A DNA stretch of 64,000 nt from Burkholderia cenocepacia (GTDB lineage: Bacteria; Pseudomonadota; Gammaproteobacteria; Burkholderiales; Burkholderiaceae): NCBI RefSeq assembly GCF_014211915.1, contig NZ_CP060041.1, positions 372,001 through 436,000 of the forward strand. The letters run 5' to 3'. The notes under the pieces were generated by a model. It worked only from the letters and a program-made list of their open reading frames with translations, was not told the DNA's origin and did not search any database. Both the position numbers and the translations under genes were made by a program. Positions 26,867-35,145 of the stretch are shown here, in pieces; position 1 is the stretch's first letter, and each line of letters begins with the position of its first letter.

Positions 26867-27859
26867 CTATCCGACGCGATACATCGGCAGCACGTTGCTG
26901 CCGGCCGTATCCTGCTCCGACGCGAGCGGCTGGCACGCTTGTTCGAGCAGCCAGTTGGTCAGCACCGCGATATCGAATTCGTTGCACGCATCGGGGTTCT
27001 GCACGAGCACGTAGCTGCCCGATGCAACGGTGCAATGCGGGAACAGCTCGACGAGCCGCCCCTGCTTCAGCAGCCCGTCGACCAGCGGCCGCCTGCCGAT
27101 CGCGATGCCGTGCCCGTCGACGGCGGCCTGGACCAGTTGATCGTACTGGCTGAAGTGCAGCGCCCCGGCCGGCCGCAGCCGCGGCACGCCGAGCGCCTTC
27201 AGCAGATGGCTCCAGCCGTGCCACGGCCATTCGCCGCGCGGGTCGTCGAGATGCAGCAGCACGTGCTTGTCGAGGTCGGCCGGCTGCATCGACGCGGCGT
27301 CGCCCGCCGCCGTCATCAGGCTCGGGCTGCACACCGCCACGACACGCTCGCGAAACAGCACGTCGGTATCGTCGGTCGACGTATACGGGCCGGCGTAGCG
27401 CACGGCCAGGTGCAAACGTTTGCGTTTAAGATCTTCAATTTCGCTCGTGGCCGACACGCGCACGTCGATGTCCGGATAGCTGGCGCGGAACGAACCGAGG
27501 CGCGGAATCAGCCACAGCGCCGCGAACGAGACGGTGGTCGACAACGAGATGGAACGCTGGCCGACACTCGATGACAGCTTGCCGACCACCGATTCCAGAT
27601 CGGACAACGCGAACGAGATCGCGTCGTACAACTCCCGCCCCTTGTCGGTCAGCGTCAGGGAACGAATATGCCGGTGAAAGAGCTCGATCCGGAGCTGCTC
27701 TTCGAGCGCCTTGACCTGGCGACTCACGGCCGATTGCGTGACGTTGAGCTCCTGCCCCGCACGCGTGAAACTCAAATGGCGCGCCGCGCATTCGAAGCCT
27801 CTCAGGAAATCCAGCGAAGGCAAACTTCTCAATCGCTTTGCCAATCTCACATTAGCCAT
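26867..27859 (-). CDS. shvR: LysR-family regulator, probable ShvR
   Basis: A 330-residue LysR protein of the GcvA-like group. The HTH (about residues 13-75) contains FECAARHLSFTRAGQELNVTQSAVSRQVKALEEQL. The effector domain shows the TVSFAALWLIPRLGSF opening and the DGHGIAIGRRPLV loop. From established knowledge, ShvR is a LysR regulator on B. cenocepacia chromosome 3 that controls colony morphology, biofilm, virulence and the adjacent ~24-kb afc region. Here the gene lies directly next to a region of that size and composition, which is why I assign the name; sequence identity was not checked. It has a long AT-rich upstream region. Confidence 0.8.
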   Translation of the reverse strand: MANVRLAKRLRSLPSLDFLRGFECAARHLSFTRAGQELNVTQSAVSRQVKALEEQLRIELFHRHIRSLTLTDKGRELYDAISFALSDLESVVGKLSSSVGQRSISLSTTVSFAALWLIPRLGSFRASYPDIDVRVSATSEIEDLKRKRLHLAVRYAGPYTSTDDTDVLFRERVVAVCSPSLMTAAGDAASMQPADLDKHVLLHLDDPRGEWPWHGWSHLLKALGVPRLRPAGALHFSQYDQLVQAAVDGHGIAIGRRPLVDGLLKQGRLVELFPHCTVASGSYVLVQNPDACNEFDIAVLTNWLLEQACQPLASEQDTAGSNVLPMYRVG

Positions 27860-28478
27860 ACCGCCGCCTCAAAGTTGCACCCATCGACAGGCAAGTTGCC
27901 GCTCGTCTCCCTGTATCGCTTCTCCTATTTGGATTCGGAAACGATTTTATATTGAAGCATGGATGCATATCATTCTTATTTTCAATCGTGACACTCGTAT
28001 TTATCTATCGATTTTCATCGCATCAATATGCTTACACCAACATTATCGAGTAGTGATTTTGTAAATTAATATGCGAACGAATCGAGCATACCAAATTGGT
28101 TGATAAATTCTCGTAAAAACAGGCGATCGCCGGCAAATTTCGACGCCATTACGCCGATTTCGCCGTCATGGCAGAGGCAGCGTCAGATGCCTACAATTCC
28201 ATTTCAATCAGCCGACTTTTCATCCGATTTCCCGGATTACGAAAAACAAACAGTCAGCAACAGACATGCAAAATGCCACTTGAATCCGGGAACGAGTGTT
28301 TATTAAAATATACTAAACGGATGAAATTTGATCTCGTCATGCGTTTCAAGAAATGGATCAGCCGATTATTTCCGGAAATGAATAATCCGCCGGCCGGCAA
28401 CGCCGGTCGGCATGCATCGGGTTCGCCCGTCGGCCGGAATTCGGCCCGCGCCGCGCGACAACGGAACGTGTCGATCCG
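27860..28478. other. AT-rich gap upstream of the ShvR-like gene
   Basis: A 619-bp gap, visibly poorer in G+C than anything within 20 kb, between the 3' end of the di-iron gene and the LysR start. No gene with a credible ribosome site or domain is seen. It holds the shvR promoter and probably sites for nucleoid proteins such as H-NS, which favour such tracts. Runs rich in TTTAT and AAATTAAT lie around 27,940-28,080. Confidence 0.55.
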
Positions 28479-29330
28479 CTACGCGTGGTCCACCGCGCCA
28501 TTCGCCCGCGCGGTCACTTCGCGGCGATAGCGGTTCAGCTCCTGCGCGGTCGCGAACGTGCGCTCGAACAGGATCGACAGGTTGTGCAGGATCCGCTCGA
28601 CGACCTTCTTCTCCCACTCGCCGTCGAAACGGATCTGCTCGTCGAGCCAGCGCTCGAGCCATGCCGGATCGGGCAGGCGCGACTGCACGGTGTCGCGCGG
28701 GAACAGCGCCTGGTTCACGTGCAGGTTGGTCGGGTGCAGCGGCTTCTCGGTGCGGCGCGCCGACGCCATCAGCACGCCGATCTTCGCGAAGGCGGCCCGT
28801 GCGACGTCGCCGCAGTCGTTCAGCGCTTTCTTCATATAGCGCAGGTACGCGCCGCCATGACGCGCTTCATCGCGCGAAATCGTTTCGTAGATCTGCTTGA
28901 TGACGGGCTCGGTGTGCCAGTCGGCCGCGCAGCGGTACCAGTGGTTCAAACGGATCTCGCCGCAGAAGTGCAGCATCAGCGTCTCGAGCGGCGGCGCCGG
29001 GTCGAACTCGAAGCGCACCGCGTGCAGCTCCGCTTCGGTCGGCACCCTCTCCGGCCTGAAGCGGCGCAGGTATTCCATCAGCACGAGCGCGTGTTTCTGC
29101 TCCTCGAAGAACCACACGCTCATGAACGCGGAAAAGTCGCTGTCGTGCCGGTTGTCGCGCAGGAACATTTCCGTCGCGGGCAGCGCCGACCATTCGGTGA
29201 TCGCGTTCATCCTGATCGTCTCGGCCTGCTCGTCGGTGAGCAGCGCGGGATCGAACCGGTTCCACGGGATGTCCTTCTCCATGTCCCAGCGGACAGCTTC
29301 GAGCGACCTGAAAAGTTCCGGATAGAGCAT
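28479..29330 (-). CDS. Ferritin-like di-iron protein, acyl-ACP-desaturase-like
   Basis: A 283-residue helical protein with the four-helix di-iron pattern E54, E77xxH80 (EEQKH), E125 (GEIRLNHW) and E155xxH158 (DEARH), the same arrangement as soluble stearoyl-ACP desaturases. It probably acts on an ACP-bound acyl chain (desaturation or hydroxylation). It is the second gene of the leftward operon behind the membrane desaturase. An alternative GTG at 29372 would overlap the desaturase stop (GTGA) and add 14 residues; the ATG at 29330 is reported. It may correspond to afcD by position, from memory of the afc nomenclature, so no symbol is given. Confidence 0.83.
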   Translation of the reverse strand: MLYPELFRSLEAVRWDMEKDIPWNRFDPALLTDEQAETIRMNAITEWSALPATEMFLRDNRHDSDFSAFMSVWFFEEQKHALVLMEYLRRFRPERVPTEAELHAVRFEFDPAPPLETLMLHFCGEIRLNHWYRCAADWHTEPVIKQIYETISRDEARHGGAYLRYMKKALNDCGDVARAAFAKIGVLMASARRTEKPLHPTNLHVNQALFPRDTVQSRLPDPAWLERWLDEQIRFDGEWEKKVVERILHNLSILFERTFATAQELNRYRREVTARANGAVDHA

Positions 29331-29368
29331 CGTCGTCACCGTCGTGGCAAGGCGTTCGGCACCGGCGC

Positions 29369-30364
29369 TCACGCCGATTGCGTGGACGCCGGCGCGGCCG
29401 CTTCGGCATCGGGCTCTCGATCGTCCCGATCGTCGTCCACCGAGCGCGGCGACAGCCGGCCGCGCAGCAACGCGTAGTAGAACTGCCGATACGTGCGGTG
29501 GTAATAGCGGATGCGCGGCGCGATCGCGCCATGCAGATCGTGCAACCGCTCGATCGGCAGGCTCGGCATCATGTGATGCTCGACGTGATAGTTGTTGCCG
29601 TTCGTGAACCACGTCATGAACGCGTTGCTCTCGATCGTCCGCGTGTTGCGGAACGGGTCGGTACTCGTCAGGTCGCAGCGATAGTGCTCCGGCATTTCGA
29701 CCAGCGCATGCACGGGCGCCGCGACGAACACGAGCGGCACGACCCACACCCAGACGACGCACCACGTGTGCAAGACAAACGACAGCGCGGCCAGCAGCGC
29801 GATCGCCGCGGCCATCAGCAGATAGTCGCGGCGGATCGCGCGCGACACGAGCGCGTTGTCGCCGAAGCGCGCGCCCGGCACGACGAGCTTCGCGACGTTC
29901 TTCGCGAACTGGATATAGTGCGCGGCCATCGACAGCCGCCAGACCCATAGCCCGACATTGACGACGGGGCTCGCGCCGTACTGGTCGCCGTAGTCGAAGA
30001 ACTCCTTGTTCTCCGGCGTGCCGAGCAGCCGGTGATGACGCAGGTGGCTGTCCTGGTACGCATGGAACGACACGAGCATCGGCATGCCGAGCAGCACGCC
30101 GAACACCATGTTCAGGCGCTTGCTGCGGAACCCCTGGTAATGCAGCGCCTGGTGCTGCAGCTCGACGCCGTGCGCATACATCGCACCGATCAGCAGGATG
30201 CCGACGATCTTCAGGATCACGAGCGCCGACAGCGCGAACATCATCCCGTGCGCGATGAGCGCGACGTAGACCACCAGCTTCAGCGAGAAGACCACGCCGC
30301 TCGGGCGGCTCTTCATGTCTGCAACCGGTTTCGATCGGGCGACAAGCGATGAGGTGACGGACAA
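29369..30364 (-). CDS. afcC: Membrane fatty acid desaturase
   Basis: A 331-residue integral-membrane desaturase. Three histidine clusters typical of the family are present: HGVELQHQALH (about 65-75), HLRHH (107-111) and the late NNYHVEHHMMP box. Hydrophobic spans lie at about 24-62, 87-101 and in the middle of the chain, in the order expected for a di-iron membrane enzyme. The start is taken as TTG 30364 because AAGGAG lies 6-7 bases upstream; the first ATG (30316) has no such site. It heads the leftward operon, facing the acyl-AMP ligase gene across a 372-bp control region. The afcC name is from memory (a desaturase in the AFC cluster) and position. Confidence 0.85.
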   Translation of the reverse strand: MSVTSSLVARSKPVADMKSRPSGVVFSLKLVVYVALIAHGMMFALSALVILKIVGILLIGAMYAHGVELQHQALHYQGFRSKRLNMVFGVLLGMPMLVSFHAYQDSHLRHHRLLGTPENKEFFDYGDQYGASPVVNVGLWVWRLSMAAHYIQFAKNVAKLVVPGARFGDNALVSRAIRRDYLLMAAAIALLAALSFVLHTWCVVWVWVVPLVFVAAPVHALVEMPEHYRCDLTSTDPFRNTRTIESNAFMTWFTNGNNYHVEHHMMPSLPIERLHDLHGAIAPRIRYYHRTYRQFYYALLRGRLSPRSVDDDRDDREPDAEAAAPASTQSA

Positions 30365-30736
30365 GACGCTCTCCTTGAGCCGGGCCCTGCCCGGCACGAT
30401 GACGCGGCGACGCTGGCGCGCTGCCGGGATGCAATTCTTCTGTGAGTCGATGTTTCGGACAAACGAATTTTCCGAACGCATTGCATGACGCACGCGCATG
30501 AGCGCACCACATCGTGAACTAGACGACCGGTCGAATGAGACCGACCAGTCACCTAGGACTGGCTCACAGAGATAACGAACATGTGCTGCCCCGAGTGGAT
30601 GCGCTGCGCTCATGCATAGCGTGCATAGATTCCGTTTGTCGCGGCGAATCGATCCGGCAAGAATCCACCTCACTCGACGAACGGCGCCGCCGGCACCGTG
30701 GCGCGAGCGGCCGTGTTCCTCAAGGGGAGAACCCTC
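30365..30736. promoter_or_regulatory. Divergent promoter region of the biosynthetic cluster
   Basis: A 372-bp gap between the leftward desaturase and the rightward acyl-AMP ligase. It contains a perfect 10-bp palindrome CGACCGGTCG (30524-30533) and an inverted repeat CCAGTC-N6-GACTGG (30545-30562) whose centre holds CCTAGG. Both lie near the middle, where a regulator could control both operons. I found no clear CTG-N10-CAG lux box. Confidence 0.6.
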
Positions 30737-32500
30737 GTGACGAAGTACGCATCCACCATTCATCGCCTGATCGAATCGCTCGAGGACGTGGCGGGCGCCA
30801 TGCATCGCATGACGTTCGTCGACGACGCGGGCCACGAAGCGGGCATCACGTACCGGCACTTCGCGGAAGAGGTGTTTCGCCAGGCCGGCGCGCTGCGCGA
30901 ACTCGGGGTACGCGAGAACGATCTGGTGATGCTCGCGCTGCCGGCGTCGGTCGAGCATGCGGCCGCGATGATGGCCTGCGTGATGACGGGCGCGCTGCCC
31001 TGCACCGTGCCCGTTCCCGTGCGGCGTGCGGCGGCCGGGCGACAGGTCGCGGACGTCGCGTGCGAGCTGTACCGTCCGCGCCTCGTGGTTGCCGCGGACG
31101 CGCAAGCCGCGGCCTGGCGCGACGATGCGTTTCCCGCGGCCGCCACGCGCGTGGTCGATCTCGCGACGCTGTCGAGCGCGGCGGACGCCGGCGCGCGCGC
31201 ACTGATCAGTTCGAAGAGCGGCCGCGATCCGCATCATGTGCAGCTCACGTCCGGTTCGACATCGCATCCGAAGGCCGCGGTGCTCAGCCACGAGAACGTG
31301 ATCGCGAACGTGCTCGGCATCGGCGGATCGGTGCGCTTCGACATCGCGGCCGGCGACGGCACCGCGTCGTGGCTGCCGCTCTATCACGACATGGGGTTGC
31401 TCACGCTGCTGTCGAACCTGCATTACCGCGCGCCGCTGTTGATGATGCAGCCGAACAGCTTCATCCGGAACCCGCTCGGCTGGCTGAAGCGCATCGCGTC
31501 GGCGCGTGCAACGACGACGTCGGTGCCGACCTTCGCGCTGCGATACTGCGTGCGCCGCTTCAACGCCGCCGCGATGGACGGCGTCGATCTGTCCGCGTGC
31601 CGCAACATCTTCATCGGCGGCGAACGCGTGGACGACGCGACGCTGCGCGATTTCGCCGCGACGTTCGCGCCGTACGGGCTGGCAGCGTCGGCGCTGCAAC
31701 CGTGCTACGGGATGGCCGAATCGACGCTCGCGGTATCGATGCATCGTGCATGGCACGAAGGCGCGGTCGACGGCGCGCCGTACGTGATCGCCGATACGCT
31801 CGACCGGCGCGCGCTGATCGAGCGCCGCGACGCGCAGCCGGCCGCCGCGAACGACGGCCAGGACACGGAGACCGAAACGGTGCTCGCGATGGGCACGCCG
31901 ATCGACGGGATGGCGTTCCGCATCCTCGACGACGGCGGCCATGCGCTCGCCAACCGCGCGGTCGGCGAAGTCGCGATCCGCGGCACGTCGGTGATGCTCG
32001 GCTACCTGAACCCCGACGACGGCACGATCGCCGCGCCGCTGACGGCCGACGGCTGGTTCCGCACCGGCGATATCGGCTACGTCGCGGACGGCCAGCTGCA
32101 TATCCTCGGCCGCAAGAAGGAAGTCATCATCATCCGCGGCAGCAACTATTTCCCGCACGAAATCGAGGAAGCGCTGGCATCGCACAGCGCGCTGCGCAAG
32201 AGCACCTGCATCGCATTCGGCCTGCCCGACCCCGAAACCGGCACCGAGCGGCTGGTCGTCGCGATCGAGGCGCGGCCCGTCGACGCGACGCCGCAAACGC
32301 GCACCGAGTGCCAGCAGCTGCTCGCGTCGCGCATCGGCTTCGCCGCGCAGGATCTGTGTTTCGTCGAGCCCGGCTCGCTGCCGCGCACGACGAGCGGCAA
32401 GCTGCAACGCCTGAAGTGTCGCGATCTCTATGCAAACGGCGCGCTGCCCGTGATTCCCGCGTCGGCCGCCGTCGAAGCAGTCCAGGGAGCGTTCGCATGA
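30737..32500 (+). CDS. afcA: Fatty acyl-AMP ligase (FAAL)
   Basis: A 587-residue adenylate-forming enzyme that activates a free fatty acid as acyl-AMP and loads it on an ACP. Core motifs: LTSGSTSHPKAAVLSHEN (P-loop), CYGMAESTLAVS (A5), GWFRTGDIGYV (A7), GRKKEVIIIRGSNYFPHEIEEA (A8) and a C-terminal catalytic Lys region (TTSGKLQRLK). The A5 and NYFPHEIE forms are characteristic of FAALs rather than acyl-CoA ligases. The start is GTG 30737, 7 bases after AAGGGGAG. It is the first gene of the ~23-kb rightward operon and overlaps the ABC ATPase by 4 bases. Its carrier is probably the ACP at 37.6 kb. The afcA name is by position and memory. Confidence 0.86.
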   Translation: MTKYASTIHRLIESLEDVAGAMHRMTFVDDAGHEAGITYRHFAEEVFRQAGALRELGVRENDLVMLALPASVEHAAAMMACVMTGALPCTVPVPVRRAAAGRQVADVACELYRPRLVVAADAQAAAWRDDAFPAAATRVVDLATLSSAADAGARALISSKSGRDPHHVQLTSGSTSHPKAAVLSHENVIANVLGIGGSVRFDIAAGDGTASWLPLYHDMGLLTLLSNLHYRAPLLMMQPNSFIRNPLGWLKRIASARATTTSVPTFALRYCVRRFNAAAMDGVDLSACRNIFIGGERVDDATLRDFAATFAPYGLAASALQPCYGMAESTLAVSMHRAWHEGAVDGAPYVIADTLDRRALIERRDAQPAAANDGQDTETETVLAMGTPIDGMAFRILDDGGHALANRAVGEVAIRGTSVMLGYLNPDDGTIAAPLTADGWFRTGDIGYVADGQLHILGRKKEVIIIRGSNYFPHEIEEALASHSALRKSTCIAFGLPDPETGTERLVVAIEARPVDATPQTRTECQQLLASRIGFAAQDLCFVEPGSLPRTTSGKLQRLKCRDLYANGALPVIPASAAVEAVQGAFA

Positions 32501-33207
32501 CGGTCTCGTCCCTCGCCCCGGTGCTCGAACTGCGCGACGTCACGCGCACATACGAAGGCGCGGGCCGCGTCGTCGCGGTGCGCGGCGCGACGATCTCGAT
32601 CGGGCAGCGCGACGTCGTCGCGCTCGTCGGGCCGTCGGGCAGCGGCAAAAGCACGCTGCTCAACCTCGCCGGCTTTCTCGACGTGCCGACGAGCGGCGAA
32701 CGCTGGCTCGAAGGCCGCCGCATCGACGACGCGCCGGACACGCTCGAACGGATTCGCCGCGAACGCATCGGCTTCGTATTCCAGCAATTCAACCTGATTC
32801 CGGTGATGTCGGCGCTCGAGAACGTCGAGCTCGGCTGCTTCGCATGGGGCACGCCGCGCACGCGGCGCGAACGCGCCCGCGCGATGCTCGACGCGGTGGG
32901 GCTCGCCGCGCGCGAGCGGCACCGCCCCGGCGAGCTGTCCGGCGGCGAACAGCAGCGCGTCGCGCTGGCCCGCGCGCTCGCCAAGGAGCCGGCGATCGTG
33001 ATCGCGGACGAGCCGACCGCGAGCCTCGACAGCACCAACGCGCGGGCGGTCGCCGAGCTGATCCTCGACACCAACCGCACGCTGGGCACCGCCTTTCTGA
33101 TTGCGTCGCACGACGATCGTCTGTGCGCGCACCTGCCGCGCCGCATCGAGATGCGCGACGGCGTACCGGGAGTGAATCGTGAACTGGTCGACGTTTGCGT
33201 GGCGTAA
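32497..33207 (+). CDS. ABC transporter ATPase, LolD/MacB type
   Basis: A 236-residue nucleotide-binding subunit with Walker A GPSGSGKS (~47-54), Q-loop FVFQQFNLIPVMSALENV, signature LSGGEQQR and Walker B IVIADEPTASLD. The FQQFNLIPVMSALENVELP-like segment places it in the LolD/MacB/FtsE group, which drives mechanotransmission rather than classic transport. Overlap with the FAAL gene (ATGA) and with the FtsX-type permease (29 bases) shows tight coupling. It would power movement of lipid or lipoprotein cargo from the inner membrane together with the next three genes. Confidence 0.9.
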   Translation: MTVSSLAPVLELRDVTRTYEGAGRVVAVRGATISIGQRDVVALVGPSGSGKSTLLNLAGFLDVPTSGERWLEGRRIDDAPDTLERIRRERIGFVFQQFNLIPVMSALENVELGCFAWGTPRTRRERARAMLDAVGLAARERHRPGELSGGEQQRVALARALAKEPAIVIADEPTASLDSTNARAVAELILDTNRTLGTAFLIASHDDRLCAHLPRRIEMRDGVPGVNRELVDVCVA

Positions 33208-34396
33208 CCTCTGGCGCAACCGGCGCCGCACCGTGCTGACGATGGCGATGATCGGCGTCGCCGCGTTCGCGTCGAGCCTCGCGCTCGGCTACGTGATCGC
33301 GACCTTCGACGCGGTGCGCGAAGGGTCGATCGACAGCGGCGTCGGCCATGTGCAGGTGCTGCACCACGGCTATCTCGACCTGATCGGCGAACGGCCGCTG
33401 CAATACGGGCTGACCGCGGACGAGCAGACCGCCGCCACACAGGCGATTGCAAAACTCCCCGGCGTCGCGACGACCGCGCGCGGCATCGACTTCGACGGGC
33501 TCGTGTCGAACGGCGATCTCAGCTACGGCTTCGTCGGCGAAGGGATCGAGCCGAATCGCGAGCCGCCCGGCTTCTTCGACTATCACACGGTGCTGTCGGG
33601 CCGCTATCTGTCGCCGACGAACGCGGGCACCGAAGTCGTCGTCGGCGCCGAACTCGCGCGCAAGCTCGGCGTGCACGTCGGCTCGGTCGTGCAGCTGATG
33701 GCGTCGACCGCGCACGGCGGCATCAACGCGACCGACGCGCAGATCGTCGGCGTGATGAGCACCGGCAACAAGGACGTCGACGAACGGATCGTCAACGTGA
33801 CGTTCACGGCCGCGCAGGCGCTGCTGCGCACCGACCGCGCGTCGCGCATCGCGGTGTTCCTCGAGGACACCGCCGGCACGCCGGCCGCCGCCGCGACGCT
33901 GCGCGCCGCGCTGCCCACGCTCGACGTGCGGACCTGGGACCAGCTCGTGTCGCTCTATCACCAGGTCGTCGCGCTGTACAAGAACCAGTTCTCGGTGTTC
34001 GGCGCGATTCTCTGCGTGACGATCCTGCTGTCGATGAGCAACTGGATCCTGATGAGCATCGTCGAGCGCCGCCGCGAGATCTCGACGCTGCGCGCGCTCG
34101 GCGTACCGGCCGCCACGGTGCGCGGTGTGCTGATCCAGGAAACCGCGCTGCTCGGCCTGCTCGGCGCGGCCGCCGGCATCGCGCTCGCGCTGCTGACGAT
34201 GGTCGCGCTCAATCACGCGCAGATCCACCTGCCCGCGCCGCCCGGCCGCGTGAAGCCGATCCTGCTCGAATTCACCGTATCGCCCGTCGCCGTGGCCGCC
34301 GTCGAAGCCGCGTTCGTCGTGCTCGGCGTGGCCGCGGCGCTGCTCGCGACGCTCGGGCTCGCGAAACGCAACATCCTCGAAGGACTCGCCCCATGA
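33179..34396 (+). CDS. FtsX-domain ABC permease (LolC/E- or MacB-like)
   Basis: A 405-residue protein with one N-terminal span (about 17-42), a ~220-residue periplasmic domain (MacB-PCD-like) and three C-terminal spans within an FtsX domain. The latter has RREISTLRALGVPAATVRGVLIQE, the cytoplasmic coupling motif. The start is a GTG 29 bases inside the ATPase gene. The architecture is that of type VII (mechanotransmission) ABC systems that extract lipoproteins or lipids or push periplasmic cargo. With the LolA-like and barrel proteins that follow, it may form a dedicated envelope path for the cluster's lipid product. Confidence 0.88.
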   Translation: MNWSTFAWRNLWRNRRRTVLTMAMIGVAAFASSLALGYVIATFDAVREGSIDSGVGHVQVLHHGYLDLIGERPLQYGLTADEQTAATQAIAKLPGVATTARGIDFDGLVSNGDLSYGFVGEGIEPNREPPGFFDYHTVLSGRYLSPTNAGTEVVVGAELARKLGVHVGSVVQLMASTAHGGINATDAQIVGVMSTGNKDVDERIVNVTFTAAQALLRTDRASRIAVFLEDTAGTPAAAATLRAALPTLDVRTWDQLVSLYHQVVALYKNQFSVFGAILCVTILLSMSNWILMSIVERRREISTLRALGVPAATVRGVLIQETALLGLLGAAAGIALALLTMVALNHAQIHLPAPPGRVKPILLEFTVSPVAVAAVEAAFVVLGVAAALLATLGLAKRNILEGLAP

Positions 34397-35145
34397 ATCG
34401 CATTCGCCTCACGTTCGCCACATTCGCCGCGCTCGTCGCGTGCGCGTCGCTCGCCGCGCAGGCGGCCGACGCGCCGACGGCCCAGACCATGCTCGCCCGC
34501 GCCGACGCGTATCGCAGCACGGCCGCCGATACGCAGACGAACATCCAGATCACCAACGAAGTCGGCGGACAGTCCGGCGACGCGACGCGCTATCTCGTCT
34601 ACACGCGCGGCAACGGCGACACGCTCGCGCTGACGCGCAGCGGCGAGAACGACGGCCAGAAGTACCTCGCGACGACGCGCGGGCACTGGTTCTACGTGCC
34701 GAACACGCGCAGCGCGGTACGCATCAACGGAATGCAGCGGCTGCAAGGAGAAGTCGTGATCAGCGACATCACGCGCACGCACTGGGCCGACAGCTATCGC
34801 GCGACGGCCGCGCCCGGCACGACGCCGATCGCCGGCAAGCCGGCCACCGAGCTCGACCTGACCGCGACCGATCCCGACAACGTCTACCCGACGATCAAGC
34901 TGTGGGTCACGCCCGATACCGACGTGCCGGTGCGCGCGCAGTTCTTCCTGGCGAGCGGCCTGCTGTTTCGCAGCGCCGATTTCTCCGCGCCGGTCGACGC
35001 GAACGGCCGCAAGGTGATCCGCAAGATCACGTATCGCAACGAGGTCGAGAAACAGCGCGCGAGCGTCGTCGACATCCTCGACGGCCAGCCGCGCAAGATT
35101 CCGTCGGGCTGGTTCAATCCCGACACGCTCGCCGATGGCCAGTGA
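34393..35145 (+). CDS. LolA-like outer-membrane lipoprotein-sorting protein
   Basis: A 250-residue secreted protein. The signal peptide (about 1-24, ending SLAAQAADA) is followed by a beta-rich LolA/LppX-type fold of the COG2834 group, with GRNGDTLAL-like strands, WFYVPNTRSAVRI, MQRLQGEVVISDI and the late IRKITYRNEVEKQRASVV pair of strands. Such proteins form a half-barrel that shields an acyl chain in the periplasm. Its start overlaps the permease stop by 4 bases and its end overlaps the next gene by 11, so it is an obligate part of the operon. A lipid shuttle role is inferred. Confidence 0.82.
   Translation: MNRIRLTFATFAALVACASLAAQAADAPTAQTMLARADAYRSTAADTQTNIQITNEVGGQSGDATRYLVYTRGNGDTLALTRSGENDGQKYLATTRGHWFYVPNTRSAVRINGMQRLQGEVVISDITRTHWADSYRATAAPGTTPIAGKPATELDLTATDPDNVYPTIKLWVTPDTDVPVRAQFFLASGLLFRSADFSAPVDANGRKVIRKITYRNEVEKQRASVVDILDGQPRKIPSGWFNPDTLADGQ

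Noticed and set aside
28321..28530. Possible 69-codon + strand gene at the edge of the AT-rich gap
   Set aside because: No ribosome site, and its second half is antisense to the di-iron gene.
30365..30736. Lux box (CTG-N10-CAG) for quorum sensing at the cluster promoter
   Set aside because: CTGGCTCACAG-like sequence has wrong spacing; no clear site was found by eye.
30365..32407. Extension of the desaturase frame far upstream on the - strand
   Set aside because: The extra ~680 codons are antisense to the FAAL gene and low-complexity; the AAGGAG-TTG start at 30364 is better.
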